A stretch of DNA of 64,000 nucleotides from Kitasatospora kifunensis (lineage in GTDB: Bacteria > Actinomycetota > Actinomycetes > Streptomycetales > Streptomycetaceae), in contig NZ_JACHJV010000001.1 in the NCBI RefSeq assembly GCF_014203855.1, forward strand, positions 806,001 through 870,000, read 5' to 3'. Both the position numbers and the translations under genes were made by a program. Under the pieces are notes generated by a model. The model saw nothing but the letters and a program-made list of their open reading frames with translations. It was not told the DNA's origin and searched no databases. Below are positions 34,963 through 44,174 of the stretch, in pieces (within the stretch, counting starts at the first letter, position 1; each line of letters starts with the position of its first letter).

Positions 34963-35850
34963 TCAGGCCTCCAGCCGTCGCACCCGTTCGGCGTCGCAGG
35001 TGCGCGGGCAGGTGAGGCAGGTGTCGGCGGGGCGCACCACGTAGTAGAGGCAGCAGCCCAGGCGGGTGCGCGTCAGGTGCTCGGTGCCGCCACTGCCGGC
35101 CAGGCGCCGGAAGTCGGCTGCGCCGACCAGGGGTGCGCTCCCGCCGGGCAGCAACTCCTCGGCCTGCGCGGCCGCGTGCTCCTCACGGCCGAGTTCGCGG
35201 CCCAGGTACCACAGGGCCGAGACCAGGTCGTCCGTGACCATCCCCCACAGCGCGCGGCTGCCGCGCTTGGCCACCGGGCGGAACGCGGCCAGCACCGGCT
35301 CGGCATGCGCCGCCACCACCGCCCGCAGCTCAGCCCGGAGTTCGCACTCGCCGGGCAGCACGCGCACGCCCGCCACGCCCCGGGCCGCCGGGTCGTCGGG
35401 CAGGCAGGCGAAGCCGCCGGGACGGAAGGCCAGTTCACCGGTCTGCGGCTCGATCCAGAGTCGGTCCGCGCCGAGCTCGGGGACCCGGCGCTCCAGATAC
35501 CAAGGGCCGGCGGCGAGCAGGCAGACGGACCAGAGGTAGTGGTGCAACAGGCGCGCGGCCGCCACGTGCGGGGGCACCGCGCATCCGTGGTCGGCGCGGA
35601 TGCGGCGGGCCTCGCCGCTGATCAGCTCATCCAGCCGGTCCGCGAAGTCCTCGGCCGCGACCCAGCGCTGACCGGCCGGATCCGCCACGGGTTCGCCCTC
35701 GGCCCACAGTCGTACCCGCAGCGCCGGGCAGCTGGCGTTCAGGCGCCGGCAGGCGGCGGCGAGCAGCTCGGGGGCGGCCGCCCGGCCCGCCCAGGCCGAA
35801 CGGGGTGTCAACCCGGGTACCGCCGGCGCGAACAACGACGCTTCGGACAT
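34963..35850 (-). CDS. FhuF-type siderophore-iron reductase, [2Fe-2S] protein
   Basis: The 295-residue protein ends with RLGCCLYYVVRPADTCLTCP followed by RTCD, the C-C-x10-C-x2-C arrangement that holds the unusual [2Fe-2S] cluster of FhuF-like reductases. The rest is a variable ferric-siderophore-handling domain. It reduces the imported ferric siderophore to release iron. The gene is divergent from the siderophore operon across two iron boxes, so both are induced by iron starvation. Confidence 0.85.
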   Translation of the reverse strand: MSEASLFAPAVPGLTPRSAWAGRAAAPELLAAACRRLNASCPALRVRLWAEGEPVADPAGQRWVAAEDFADRLDELISGEARRIRADHGCAVPPHVAAARLLHHYLWSVCLLAAGPWYLERRVPELGADRLWIEPQTGELAFRPGGFACLPDDPAARGVAGVRVLPGECELRAELRAVVAAHAEPVLAAFRPVAKRGSRALWGMVTDDLVSALWYLGRELGREEHAAAQAEELLPGGSAPLVGAADFRRLAGSGGTEHLTRTRLGCCLYYVVRPADTCLTCPRTCDAERVRRLEA

Positions 35851-35885
35851 CGCGAATACTCCCCGTCAGTTTGGATTCCAAAGAC

Positions 35886-35904
35886 TAAGGTAAGGCTCAC
35901 CTTA
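35886..35904. promoter_or_regulatory. iron box 1 (DmdR/IdeR type), FhuF side
   Basis: TAAGGTAAGGCTCACCTTA closely matches the 19-bp consensus TTAGGTTAGGCTCACCTAA bound by the iron repressors DmdR/IdeR. It lies 36 bp upstream of the FhuF-type gene start. Confidence 0.85.
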
Positions 35905-35922
35905 GAGGCGAACTTGACTTAC

Positions 35923-35944
35923 TTAGGTTTGCCTAACCTAATAT
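35923..35944. promoter_or_regulatory. iron box 2 and -10 box of the siderophore operon
   Basis: TTAGGTTTGCCTAACCTAA (35923-35941) is a second good iron box. Its right end runs into TAATAT (35939-35944), a strong -10 box, 8 bases before the GTG start at 35952. So the operon mRNA is probably leaderless and repressor binding would block polymerase directly. Confidence 0.85.
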
Positions 35945-35951
35945 CGATCTC

Positions 35952-36989
35952 GTGTTGAGAATCGACCTGCCGGCCCCTGCCGGCCCGGCGCAGCGCTCCC
36001 TGACCGCTCGGCGGACCCTGCTGTTCGCCCTGAGCCTCTGCGTCCTCCTGCTCTGCCTGGCGGCGAGCCTGGCGCTGGGCTCGCGCTCGGTGCCGCTGTC
36101 CACCGTCTTCGACGCGCTGTCCGGTTCGGCCAAGCCGACCGACACCGGCGCCCAGGTGGTGACGGGGCTTCGGGTGCCGCGCACGGTGCTCGGGCTGGTG
36201 GTCGGCGCGGCGCTCGGCGCGGCCGGCGCCATCGCGCAGGGCGCCACCCGCAACCCGCTCGCCTCGCCCACCACGCTGGGGATCAACGCCGGCGCGAGCT
36301 TCGCGGTGGTCACCGCCGTCTACGCGCTGCACCTCAGCCAGCCGGTGCAGTACGTCTGGTTCGCGGTGGCCGGCGCGACCGTCGCCGCCCTCGCCGCCCA
36401 TGCGATGGCCCGTCAGAGCGGCGATCTCGATCCCACCAAGCTCGCGCTCGGCGGCACCGTGCTGGCCGCGGTGCTGACCTCCTGGACCTCCGCGCTGATG
36501 CTGTTCAGCCGCCGCACGCTGGACGAGGCCCGGTTCTGGCTGGTCGGCTCGCTGGACGGGCGCGGGCTCGAGGTGCTGACGCCCGTGCTGCCGCTGCTGG
36601 TGCTCGGGCTGGTGCTGGCGACAGCCGTCTCCCCCGCGCTCAACGCGCTCGCGCTCGGCGACGAGGCCGCCCAGGCGCTGGGCGTGCCGGTGGCCCGGAT
36701 CCGGGCCACCGCTGGTCTGAGCGTGGTGCTGCTGGCCGCCGGCGCGGTGGCGGCGGCCGGTCCGGTCGCCTTCGTGGGCCTGGCCGCCCCGCACCTGTGC
36801 CGCCGGGTCTTCGGCAACGACCACCGACTGCTGCTGCCCGGCTGCCTGATCGGCGGTGCGATCCTGCTGCTGGCCGCCGATGTGACCGGCCGACTGGTGA
36901 TCCGCCCCTCCGAGTTGGAGGTCGGGATCGTCACCGCCTTCCTCGGCGCCCCGCTGCTCGCCCTGCTGGCCCGGCGGGCCGCCCGATGA
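35952..36989 (+). CDS. FecCD-family siderophore ABC permease
   Basis: The 345-residue permease has about ten hydrophobic segments and FecCD signatures, including LRVPRTVLGLVVGAALGAAG and the coupling-loop GPVAFVGLAAPHLCR. It forms the import channel with the next permease. GTG at 35952 follows the -10 box by 8 bases. It is the first gene of a run of nine. By analogy it is a pvuC/D-type permease. Confidence 0.92.
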   Translation: MLRIDLPAPAGPAQRSLTARRTLLFALSLCVLLLCLAASLALGSRSVPLSTVFDALSGSAKPTDTGAQVVTGLRVPRTVLGLVVGAALGAAGAIAQGATRNPLASPTTLGINAGASFAVVTAVYALHLSQPVQYVWFAVAGATVAALAAHAMARQSGDLDPTKLALGGTVLAAVLTSWTSALMLFSRRTLDEARFWLVGSLDGRGLEVLTPVLPLLVLGLVLATAVSPALNALALGDEAAQALGVPVARIRATAGLSVVLLAAGAVAAAGPVAFVGLAAPHLCRRVFGNDHRLLLPGCLIGGAILLLAADVTGRLVIRPSELEVGIVTAFLGAPLLALLARRAAR

Positions 36990-38038
36990 CCACGACGATC
37001 ACCTCCCCCCTGCGCGCCCCGGGCAGCGCCCGCCTGCGGCAGCGCCGACGCACCCTGCTGCTCTGCCTGTTCACGCTCGCCCTGCTGGTGACGCTCACCG
37101 CCGTGGGCCTGAGCACCGGTGAGCTGTCGATCCCGCCACTGACCGCGCTGCGCGCGCTGTTCGGCTTCGGCGATTCCGGCGACGTACTGGTGGTCCAGCA
37201 GTTCCGCGCACCGCGGGTGCTGGCCGCGCTGATCGCCGGCGCCGGGCTGGCCGTCTCCGGCGCGCTGCTGCAGCGGCTCTTCCGCAACCCGCTGGCCTCG
37301 CCCGACGTGGTCGGGGTCACCGGCGGCGCCTCGTTCGGCGCGGTGCTGCTGCTCGCCCTGGGCGCCTCCCAACTCCTGGTGCCGCTGGCCGCCCTGGGCG
37401 GCGGACTGATCGCCGCCGGGCTGCTCGGTGCCTTCGCCTGGCGCTCGCGCGCCGCGGTGGGACGGCTGGTGCTGGTCGGGCTCGCGGTGCAGTCGGGGCT
37501 GGCGGCCGCGGTGAACCTGATGATCGTCCGCTTCCCGGCCGAACTGGCCTCCTCCGCACTGCAGTGGACCACCGGCTCGCTCTACGGCCGGACCTGGACC
37601 GAGATCTGGGTCGGCGGCGGCACGATCACGGTGGCGCTGACCGCGGTCCTGCTGCTGGACCGCCGGGTCGCGGTGCTGGACCTGGGCGACGACTCGGCCG
37701 GCGGCCTCGGCCTGCGCCCGGACCGGGCCCGGCTGCAACTGCTGCTGCTCGCCATCACGCTGGCCTCGCTGGCGGCCGCGCTGACCGGCCCGGTCGGGTT
37801 CGTGGCGCTGGCGGTGCCGCACCTGGTGCGGTTCCTGGCCGGCCCGCCCACCCCCGCCACACTCGCGCTCTGCGGGCTGCTCGGCGCCGTCCTGCTGCTC
37901 GGCGCCGACCTGACGGTGCTGCACCTGCTGCCCATCGCCGGGCTGCCGGTCGGCGCGATGACCGCCACCCTCGGCGCCCCCTGGCTGCTGGTCCTGATGA
38001 TCCGTCAGGGCCGACCGATGAACCGGAGTACCCGATGA
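36986..38038 (+). CDS. FecCD-family siderophore ABC permease, second subunit
   Basis: The 350-residue second permease has the same FecCD core, [20 protein letters not shown] and [15 protein letters not shown], after a soluble Thr/Arg-rich N-terminus of about 30 residues. It pairs with the preceding protein. Its ATG overlaps the previous stop (ATGA, 36986-36989), so expression is coupled. Confidence 0.92.
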   Translation: MTTTITSPLRAPGSARLRQRRRTLLLCLFTLALLVTLTAVGLSTGELSIPPLTALRALFGFGDSGDVLVVQQFRAPRVLAALIAGAGLAVSGALLQRLFRNPLASPDVVGVTGGASFGAVLLLALGASQLLVPLAALGGGLIAAGLLGAFAWRSRAAVGRLVLVGLAVQSGLAAAVNLMIVRFPAELASSALQWTTGSLYGRTWTEIWVGGGTITVALTAVLLLDRRVAVLDLGDDSAGGLGLRPDRARLQLLLLAITLASLAAALTGPVGFVALAVPHLVRFLAGPPTPATLALCGLLGAVLLLGADLTVLHLLPIAGLPVGAMTATLGAPWLLVLMIRQGRPMNRSTR

Positions 38039-38853
38039 GCCTGCTCGCCCCGCAGTCGACGGAGCACCCCAACCAGCTCGCCGCCCGCGACCTGAGCCTG
38101 CGCTACGGCAACCGCACCATCGTCGAGGGCCTCGACCTGACACTGCCCGGTGGCGCGGTGACGGCCGTGGTCGGCCCGAACGCCTGCGGCAAGTCGACCC
38201 TGCTGCGCGGCCTTGCCCGGCTGCTCGACCCGGCGGGCGGCACCGTCACGCTGGACGGCTCGGACCTGCACCGGATGCCCGCCCGGGCGCTGGCCAAGCG
38301 GATGGGCCTGCTCCCCCAGCAGCCGGTCACCCCCGAGGCGATCACCGTCGAGGCGCTGGTCCGGCTCGGACGCTACCCGCACCAGCGCCTGCTCAGCCCC
38401 TGGTCCGCCACCGACCAGGCGGCCGTGGAGGCGGCGCTGGAGCGCACCGGCACCACCGAACTGCGCGACCAACCGGTCGACCAGCTCTCCGGTGGCCAGC
38501 GCCAACGCGCCTGGATCGCCCTGACCCTGGCGCAGGACACCGAACTGCTGCTGCTGGACGAGCCGACCACCTTCCTGGACCTGCGCCACCAGCTCGACGT
38601 GCTCGACCTGGTCGCCCGCCTGCACGAGGACCTCGGCCGCACCGTGGTCATGGTGCTGCACGACCTGGGTCAGGCCGCCCGCTACGCCGACCACCTGGTC
38701 GTGCTGCACGAGGGCCGCCTCGCCGCCGCCGGACCGCCCGCCGAGGTGCTCGACGCCGAATTGGTGGAGCGCGTCTTCCAGGTGCCGTGCCGGGTCATCC
38801 CCGACCCCGAGACCGGGACGCCGCTGGTCATTCCGCGCGCCCGAACCACCTGA
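38035..38853 (+). CDS. siderophore ABC transporter ATPase
   Basis: The 272-residue ATPase has Walker [11 protein letters not shown]-loop LLPQQ, signature [10 protein letters not shown] and Walker [13 protein letters not shown], followed by the switch His in VLHD. It is of the FecE/FepC type and powers ferric-siderophore import. It overlaps the previous gene by ATGA. Confidence 0.95.
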   Translation: MSLLAPQSTEHPNQLAARDLSLRYGNRTIVEGLDLTLPGGAVTAVVGPNACGKSTLLRGLARLLDPAGGTVTLDGSDLHRMPARALAKRMGLLPQQPVTPEAITVEALVRLGRYPHQRLLSPWSATDQAAVEAALERTGTTELRDQPVDQLSGGQRQRAWIALTLAQDTELLLLDEPTTFLDLRHQLDVLDLVARLHEDLGRTVVMVLHDLGQAARYADHLVVLHEGRLAAAGPPAEVLDAELVERVFQVPCRVIPDPETGTPLVIPRARTT

Positions 38854-38914
38854 CCTCCCCACTCCCTCCCCCCAACACCATCCGTCCTGACCCCACCCCA
38901 GAGAAAGCTCTCCC

Positions 38915-39925
38915 ATGCCCCAGCGCACCACCCTCCTTCGCCGTCTGCCCGTCGCCGTCCTGGCCGTCGCGATCAGCACCACCCTGCTCGCCGGCTGCGG
39001 TGACGACAAGACCACCGCCGACACCAAGCCCGCCGCCGCGAGCGCCGGCAGCGACACGGCGGCGAGCTTCCCGCAGAGCATCACGCACGCGATGGGGACC
39101 ACCGAGATCAAGAGCCAGCCCAAGCGCGTCGTGGTGCTGGACAGCGGCGAGTTGGACGACGTCACGCTGCTGGGCATCACCCCGGTGGGAGCGGTCTCAC
39201 CGCACCTGAAGACCGAGGGCGGGTTCCCGACCTACCTCAAGGGCGAGATCCAGGGGACCAAGGACGTCGGCCCGATGGCCGAGCCCAACCTGGAGCTGAT
39301 CGCCTCGCTCAAGCCCGACCTGATCCTCTCCTCCAAGGTCCGCCACGAGAAGATCTACGACAAGCTCAGCGCGATCGCCCCGACCGTCTTCGCCCAGACC
39401 ACCGGCGTGACCTGGAAGGACAACATCGCGCTCTACGCCAAGGCGTTGGGCAAGGAGGACCAGGCCAAGAAGGCGCTGGCCGACTACCAGGCCAGGGCGG
39501 CGAAGCTGGGCACCGAGATCAAGGAGAAGAACAACGGCACCATGCCGACCGCCTCGGTGGTGCGCTTCATCGCCGGCCCGACCCGGCTCTACCAGAAGGC
39601 CTCGTTCAGCGGCACCGTGCTCCAGGACGTGGGCCTGGGCCGGCCGGCCTCGCAGGACGTCGACGGCTCGATGATGGACGTCAGCCCCGAGCAGATCGAC
39701 AAGGCGGATGCCGACCTGGTCTTCGTGACCGTCGCCGACGACCCGAACAAGACCCAGCAGAGCCAGGTCGAGTCCACCCCGGTCTGGCAGAACCTCAAGG
39801 CCGTCAAGGCCGACAAGGTCTTCAACGTGCCGGACGAGACCTGGATGTCGGGCATCGGCGTGCAGGCCGCCGACCAGATGCTGAACGACATCGCCAAGGC
39901 GAGTGGCGTCACACCGGTCAACTGA
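38915..39925 (+). CDS. siderophore-binding lipoprotein
   Basis: The 336-residue protein has a lipoprotein signal ending LLAGC (Cys at about 28) and a Fe-siderophore-binding fold with the two-lobe motifs KRVVVLDSGELDDVTLLGI and NLELIASLKPDLILSS. It catches the ferric siderophore outside the membrane, in place of the periplasmic PvuB of Gram-negatives. A 61-bp gap precedes it, with AGAGAAAG as ribosome-binding site. Confidence 0.92.
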   Translation: MPQRTTLLRRLPVAVLAVAISTTLLAGCGDDKTTADTKPAAASAGSDTAASFPQSITHAMGTTEIKSQPKRVVVLDSGELDDVTLLGITPVGAVSPHLKTEGGFPTYLKGEIQGTKDVGPMAEPNLELIASLKPDLILSSKVRHEKIYDKLSAIAPTVFAQTTGVTWKDNIALYAKALGKEDQAKKALADYQARAAKLGTEIKEKNNGTMPTASVVRFIAGPTRLYQKASFSGTVLQDVGLGRPASQDVDGSMMDVSPEQIDKADADLVFVTVADDPNKTQQSQVESTPVWQNLKAVKADKVFNVPDETWMSGIGVQAADQMLNDIAKASGVTPVN

Positions 39926-40012
39926 CCGACCACCGGGGCTGGTTCATCCAGCATCGCCGGCCCCGGCCCCGCCCCGCTCCTTCTCCAAGAGCTTCACCAA
40001 GACGAGGACTCC

Positions 40013-41224
40013 ATGCGGCTCTACCTGCTCGCGCTCAACCCCACCGACTCGGTCACCCAGGGCTTCCTGCCCGCCGCGGCCAGACTCGGCCTGGCGGTCA
40101 CCGTGCTGACCGACCACGCCGAGGCGCACCGCCTCGTCTACGCCGAACACGTGGACCTGCCCGAGGACTTGGTGGTGTTGCCGTGCGAGGTGGCGGACTT
40201 CCGCGAGGTGGTCGGGCTGATCTCCCGACAGCCGCAGCAACCGGCGGCCGTGTTCAGCAACAGCGACCACCTGCAGACCTCGGCCGCCCTTGCCGCCGCC
40301 TACTTCGGGCTGCCGGCCAAGGACTGGCAAGCCACCCTGCGGGCGAAGAACAAGGCCGAGCTGCGCCGCCACCTGGCCACAAGCGGCCTGGACACCGTGC
40401 ACAGCGCCGAACTGACACCCGGTCAGCACCTCGATGAGCTCGCGCTGCCGCCCTTCCCCTGCGTGGTCAAGCCACGCGAGGGGGTGGCCAGCGAGGACGT
40501 GGTGCTGGTCGCGGACCGCGCCGAACTCGCCAGCCGGTGTGCGGAGATCCAGCACCGGCGCCCGGCCGCCACGCTGGTGATCGAGGAGTTCCTGGCCGGC
40601 GAGCTGTACACGCTGGAGACGCTGGGCGACGGACAGCGGCGCGAGGTGCTGGGCGGGTTCCACACCCGGCTCTCGCCGCCGCCGACCTTCATCGAGGAGG
40701 TGCTGACCTTCGTGCCCGCGCACCCGCGCGAGGTGCTCGACCAGGTGCTCGCCCAGCTCGACGCGCTGGGTGTAGGACTCGGCGCCTGCCACACCGAGTT
40801 CGTCGTCCAGGCGGACGGCCGGGCCCGGATCATCGAGGTCAACTACCGTGCCATCGGCGACCAGTGCGATCTGATGCTGGCCCAGCTGCTGCAGATCCCG
40901 TACTTCGAGCACGTGCTGCGGGCCCACCTCGGCCGGCCACTGCCTGCCGAGCTGGGCGCCCGCGCCGATCTGCGGGCCCGCAACGAGGTGGTCTGCGCCG
41001 ACCGGGCCGGCGTCCTGACCGCCGCCCCCAAGGCCTACGACGGCGAGGTGGACGGCGTGCGGCTGAGCTACCGGCCGCTGCGCGAGCTCGGCGAACGCCA
41101 CGAGCACTACCGCACCAACCGCGACTACCTGGGCGTGGTCTGGGCGATCGGTCCCGACCAGCAGGCCGTGGACCACGCCGTCGCCCGGTTCATCGCCGAG
41201 AACCACTGGGAGATCAGCTCATGA
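40013..41224 (+). CDS. pvsA: ATP-grasp ligase, PvsA-like (vibrioferrin-type siderophore synthesis)
   Basis: The 403-residue protein is an ATP-grasp enzyme. FPCVVKPREGVASEDVVLV is the first nucleotide-binding lysine region, RPAATLVIEEFLAGELYTLE the Glu-rich binding strand, and RARIIEVNYRAIGDQCDLM the Mg-binding end. In Vibrio PvsA joins 2-oxoglutarate and alanine parts. It is the first of five biosynthetic genes in exactly the order pvsA-pvsB-pvsC-pvsD-pvsE, and the next gene overlaps it by ATGA. The gene name rests on order and family, not a sequence alignment. Confidence 0.75.
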   Translation: MRLYLLALNPTDSVTQGFLPAAARLGLAVTVLTDHAEAHRLVYAEHVDLPEDLVVLPCEVADFREVVGLISRQPQQPAAVFSNSDHLQTSAALAAAYFGLPAKDWQATLRAKNKAELRRHLATSGLDTVHSAELTPGQHLDELALPPFPCVVKPREGVASEDVVLVADRAELASRCAEIQHRRPAATLVIEEFLAGELYTLETLGDGQRREVLGGFHTRLSPPPTFIEEVLTFVPAHPREVLDQVLAQLDALGVGLGACHTEFVVQADGRARIIEVNYRAIGDQCDLMLAQLLQIPYFEHVLRAHLGRPLPAELGARADLRARNEVVCADRAGVLTAAPKAYDGEVDGVRLSYRPLRELGERHEHYRTNRDYLGVVWAIGPDQQAVDHAVARFIAENHWEISS

Positions 41225-42963
41225 CCACCACCGCCCCCGTTCTGCCTGACGCGGCCGCTCCCGCGACACCCGCCCCGGCCGACACGCTCACCCTTCGGGT
41301 GCTCAGCGCCCTGCTCCGCGAGGACGTCCTCGGGCTGCGCACCGGCTCCCGCCACGAACAGCGCGCGGACGGCGGCTGGTTGGTGCGCGGGCAGCTGGCG
41401 CTGCCGGTGGGCCCCGACGGCTTCCAGTGCGAACTCGCCGCCCGGCTCCCGCTGCTGGAGCAGGCGGGCCGCGCGATCACCGACCTGACCGAGATCCTGG
41501 CGGTGCTGCGGGCAGGCGCCGAGGAGGCGGACCGCGAGGGCTTCACCGCCTTCGCCGCCGAGTGCGCCCAGACGCTGGCCACCATGCGGCTGCACGAGGT
41601 GGAACAACCCGCCGTACTCGCCGCGTTGAGCCGCTCCTGCGGCACCGATCCGGCCCACTGGACGGGCCCGCGGGCCAGCCTCGGCTTCGACGCGCTGGCC
41701 GCCTACCTCGACCACCCGGTCTACCCGACCGCGCGCGGCCGCTCCGGCCTCGACGTCGCCCAGCTGCGCCAGTACGCGCCGGAGTGCCACCCCGCCTTCC
41801 TGCTGCGCTGGTTGGTGGTGCCGGCCGAGGCGCTGACCGTGCACGGCCGGGCACCGCTGCCGTCCTGGTGGCCGACGCCCGCCACCCTCGGCCTTCCCGA
41901 TCTGACCGACCGTCATCTGACGATACCGGTGCATCCGTTGTCGTTGGGTGCGCCACTCACCGAGGCCCTGCGCGCCGGCGGCCTGGCCGGGCGGGCGACG
42001 CTCGCCGAGCGCCCGTACCTGGAGGTGACGCCGACCCTGTCGATGCGCACCGTCGCGGTCGCCCTGGACCCCACCCTGCACCTCAAACTGCCGCTGGCCA
42101 CCGCCACCTTGGGCCTGCGCAACCGGCGCACCATCAAGCCGGGCACACTGGTGGACGGCGCCGCCGGGCAGCGTCTGCTGGCCGAGGTGCTGACCCGCGA
42201 ACCACGCCTGGCCGAGCGCGTGCTGCTCGCCGACGAGCAGTGCTACGCGCACGCCGAGCACGAGTTGCTCGCCGTCCTGCTGCGGCGGCTGCCGGACACC
42301 GGGCAGTCCGTCACCGTCTCGTTGGCCGCCCTGCTGGCCACCGCTCCGGACGGGCGCCCGGTGCTGGACTCGCTCGCCGAGCGCTTCTACGGCGGCGACG
42401 TGCTCGCGCTCTACGACGAGCTGCTCACCGTACTGCTGGACTGGCAGTGCACGCTCTTCGGCTACGGGATAGCCCTGGAGTCGCACCAGCAGAACACCTC
42501 GCTGGTGTTCGACCAGGTGGCCGGGCGGACCCGGCTGCGACTGCTCTACAAGGACAACGACGGACCGCGGATCAACCGTACCCGCGCCGAACTCTCCTTC
42601 TCCCCCGAGCTGTTGGACGCCTTCGACGACCCACGGGTGTTCTCCGCCGACGACCGCGCGCTGACCGATCTGTTCACCACCATCACCGGCCACCTGTGCA
42701 CCGCCTCGCTCGCCTTCGGCCTGGCCGAGCGCGGCCGCGCGCCGCTGACCGTCACCCTGGGGCTGCTGCGCCGACGGCTGACCGAGGCCATCGAGCGGCT
42801 CGGTGCCACCGGCGCCCCGCTGCGGGCCGCCCTGCTGGACGCCGAGCGACTGCCGGTCAAGGCGATGGTCAGCGCCGGCACGCTGCTCAGCAAGGCTCGT
42901 TCGGGCGCCGCCGACATCAACAAGCACTACACCAGCGGGCCGAACTACCTGGCGGGCCGGTGA
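41221..42963 (+). CDS. pvsB: NIS synthetase (IucA/IucC family), PvsB-like
   Basis: The 580-residue NRPS-independent siderophore synthetase condenses a carboxylate such as citrate with an amine or alcohol using ATP. Motifs include AYLDHPVYPTARGRSGLD (the HPxHP-x-x-K-like site), LSMRTV and LKLPLATATLGLRNRR, ALESHQQN and LLYKDNDGPRIN. It follows the ATP-grasp gene with a 4-bp overlap and is paralogous in type to the second NIS gene at 44174. The PvsB-like name is by position. Confidence 0.82.
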   Translation: MTTTAPVLPDAAAPATPAPADTLTLRVLSALLREDVLGLRTGSRHEQRADGGWLVRGQLALPVGPDGFQCELAARLPLLEQAGRAITDLTEILAVLRAGAEEADREGFTAFAAECAQTLATMRLHEVEQPAVLAALSRSCGTDPAHWTGPRASLGFDALAAYLDHPVYPTARGRSGLDVAQLRQYAPECHPAFLLRWLVVPAEALTVHGRAPLPSWWPTPATLGLPDLTDRHLTIPVHPLSLGAPLTEALRAGGLAGRATLAERPYLEVTPTLSMRTVAVALDPTLHLKLPLATATLGLRNRRTIKPGTLVDGAAGQRLLAEVLTREPRLAERVLLADEQCYAHAEHELLAVLLRRLPDTGQSVTVSLAALLATAPDGRPVLDSLAERFYGGDVLALYDELLTVLLDWQCTLFGYGIALESHQQNTSLVFDQVAGRTRLRLLYKDNDGPRINRTRAELSFSPELLDAFDDPRVFSADDRALTDLFTTITGHLCTASLAFGLAERGRAPLTVTLGLLRRRLTEAIERLGATGAPLRAALLDAERLPVKAMVSAGTLLSKARSGAADINKHYTSGPNYLAGR

Positions 42964-44174
42964 AGACCCAGGCACCGGCGGCCCACGCGGACGCCGCGCC
43001 CGCCCCCGCCGGTCTGGCCAAGCGCCAGGTGCACGCCGTGGCCGGCTGCTACTTCGTGGCCTCCTTCGCCGCGCTCGGCCTGCCGCCGTACCTGACCGCC
43101 ATCCTGCCGGGCCTGGGCGACCCGCACGGCCGCTGGGCCGGCCTGCTCTACATCGTCCCCACCGTGTTCAGCGCGCTCGGTGCCCCGCTCTGGGGGCACC
43201 TGGCCGACCGCTTCGGCCGCAAGCGCCTGCTGCTGCGGGCCCAACTCGGGCTCAGCGTCTCGTTCCTGCTCGCCGGGCTGGCGAACAGCCTGCCGGCCTT
43301 CGCGCTGGCGCTGGTCCTGCAGGGCTTCCTCGGCGGCACCTTCGCCGCCACCAACGGCTACCTGGCCGCTGCGCTGGAGGGCCCGGGCCTGTCCCGGGCC
43401 CTGACCCTGATGCAGGGCGCCGCGCGCGCCGCCCTGGTGGCCGCACCGATCCTGGTCGGCGCCCTCTCGCCCTTCCTCTCGCCGCACCGCCAGTACGTGG
43501 TGATGGCCGTGCTGCCGCTGGCCGCGGCCGCCCTGCTGGCCCGGCTGCCCGAGCCGCGCCGAGCCGAGGCCTCACCCGGCGCCCCAGCCGCCACCGAGGC
43601 GGAGCACGCCACCGAGCAGCCACCAACCGGCCTGCGAGCGCTCTACCTCTACGAGTTCGCGTTCGTCTTCGCCACCATCATCTCCTTCCCCTATCTGATC
43701 GCCCTGGTCGAGCAGCGGATCCCCGGCCTGAACGGGACGGTGGCCGGCGCGCTCTTCGCGCTGCCGCACCTGGTCTACCTGCTGACCGCCGCCCGCGTGC
43801 ACACCGCCGTCCTCAACCGGCCCAGAGCCGCGCTCGCGCTCGGCTTCACGCTGGTCGCCGTCGGCCTGGCCGCGCACGGCCCCGCGCACTCCACGCTCGC
43901 GTTCGTGCTGGCCCGCCTCGTGCTCGGCGCCGGCATGACGCTGGGCCTGGTCAGCCTCTCCGTGCTGGCCGCCGACGCCGCCCGCGGCCGCGCCCCTGGC
44001 CGGATGTTCGGCACGCTCGAACTCATCTCCAAGGGCGGCGCGGTGGCCGCCGGCGCCCTCGCCGCACTGGTCAACTCGGCCTTCGGGGCCGACGCCACGG
44101 TGCTGGTCGGCACCGCCGCCGCGCTGGCCACCGCCGCCCTCTCCCTCCTCTCCCGCACCCGTTGGAGCCACTGA
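42960..44174 (+). CDS. pvsC: MFS siderophore exporter, PvsC-like
   Basis: The 404-residue MFS protein has 12 helices, a helix 2-3 loop GHLADRFGRKRLLL and the second-half segment FVLARLVLGAGMTLGLVSLS. In Vibrio PvsC exports vibrioferrin. Its place between the two NIS genes is that of PvsC. It starts at GTG overlapping the preceding stop (GTGA). Confidence 0.82.
   Translation: MKTQAPAAHADAAPAPAGLAKRQVHAVAGCYFVASFAALGLPPYLTAILPGLGDPHGRWAGLLYIVPTVFSALGAPLWGHLADRFGRKRLLLRAQLGLSVSFLLAGLANSLPAFALALVLQGFLGGTFAATNGYLAAALEGPGLSRALTLMQGAARAALVAAPILVGALSPFLSPHRQYVVMAVLPLAAAALLARLPEPRRAEASPGAPAATEAEHATEQPPTGLRALYLYEFAFVFATIISFPYLIALVEQRIPGLNGTVAGALFALPHLVYLLTAARVHTAVLNRPRAALALGFTLVAVGLAAHGPAHSTLAFVLARLVLGAGMTLGLVSLSVLAADAARGRAPGRMFGTLELISKGGAVAAGALAALVNSAFGADATVLVGTAAALATAALSLLSRTRWSH

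Noticed and set aside
36413..38143. 576-codon minus-strand frame opposite the two permeases
   Set aside because: Low-complexity Arg/Gln/Ser translation, antisense to well-defined FecCD genes.
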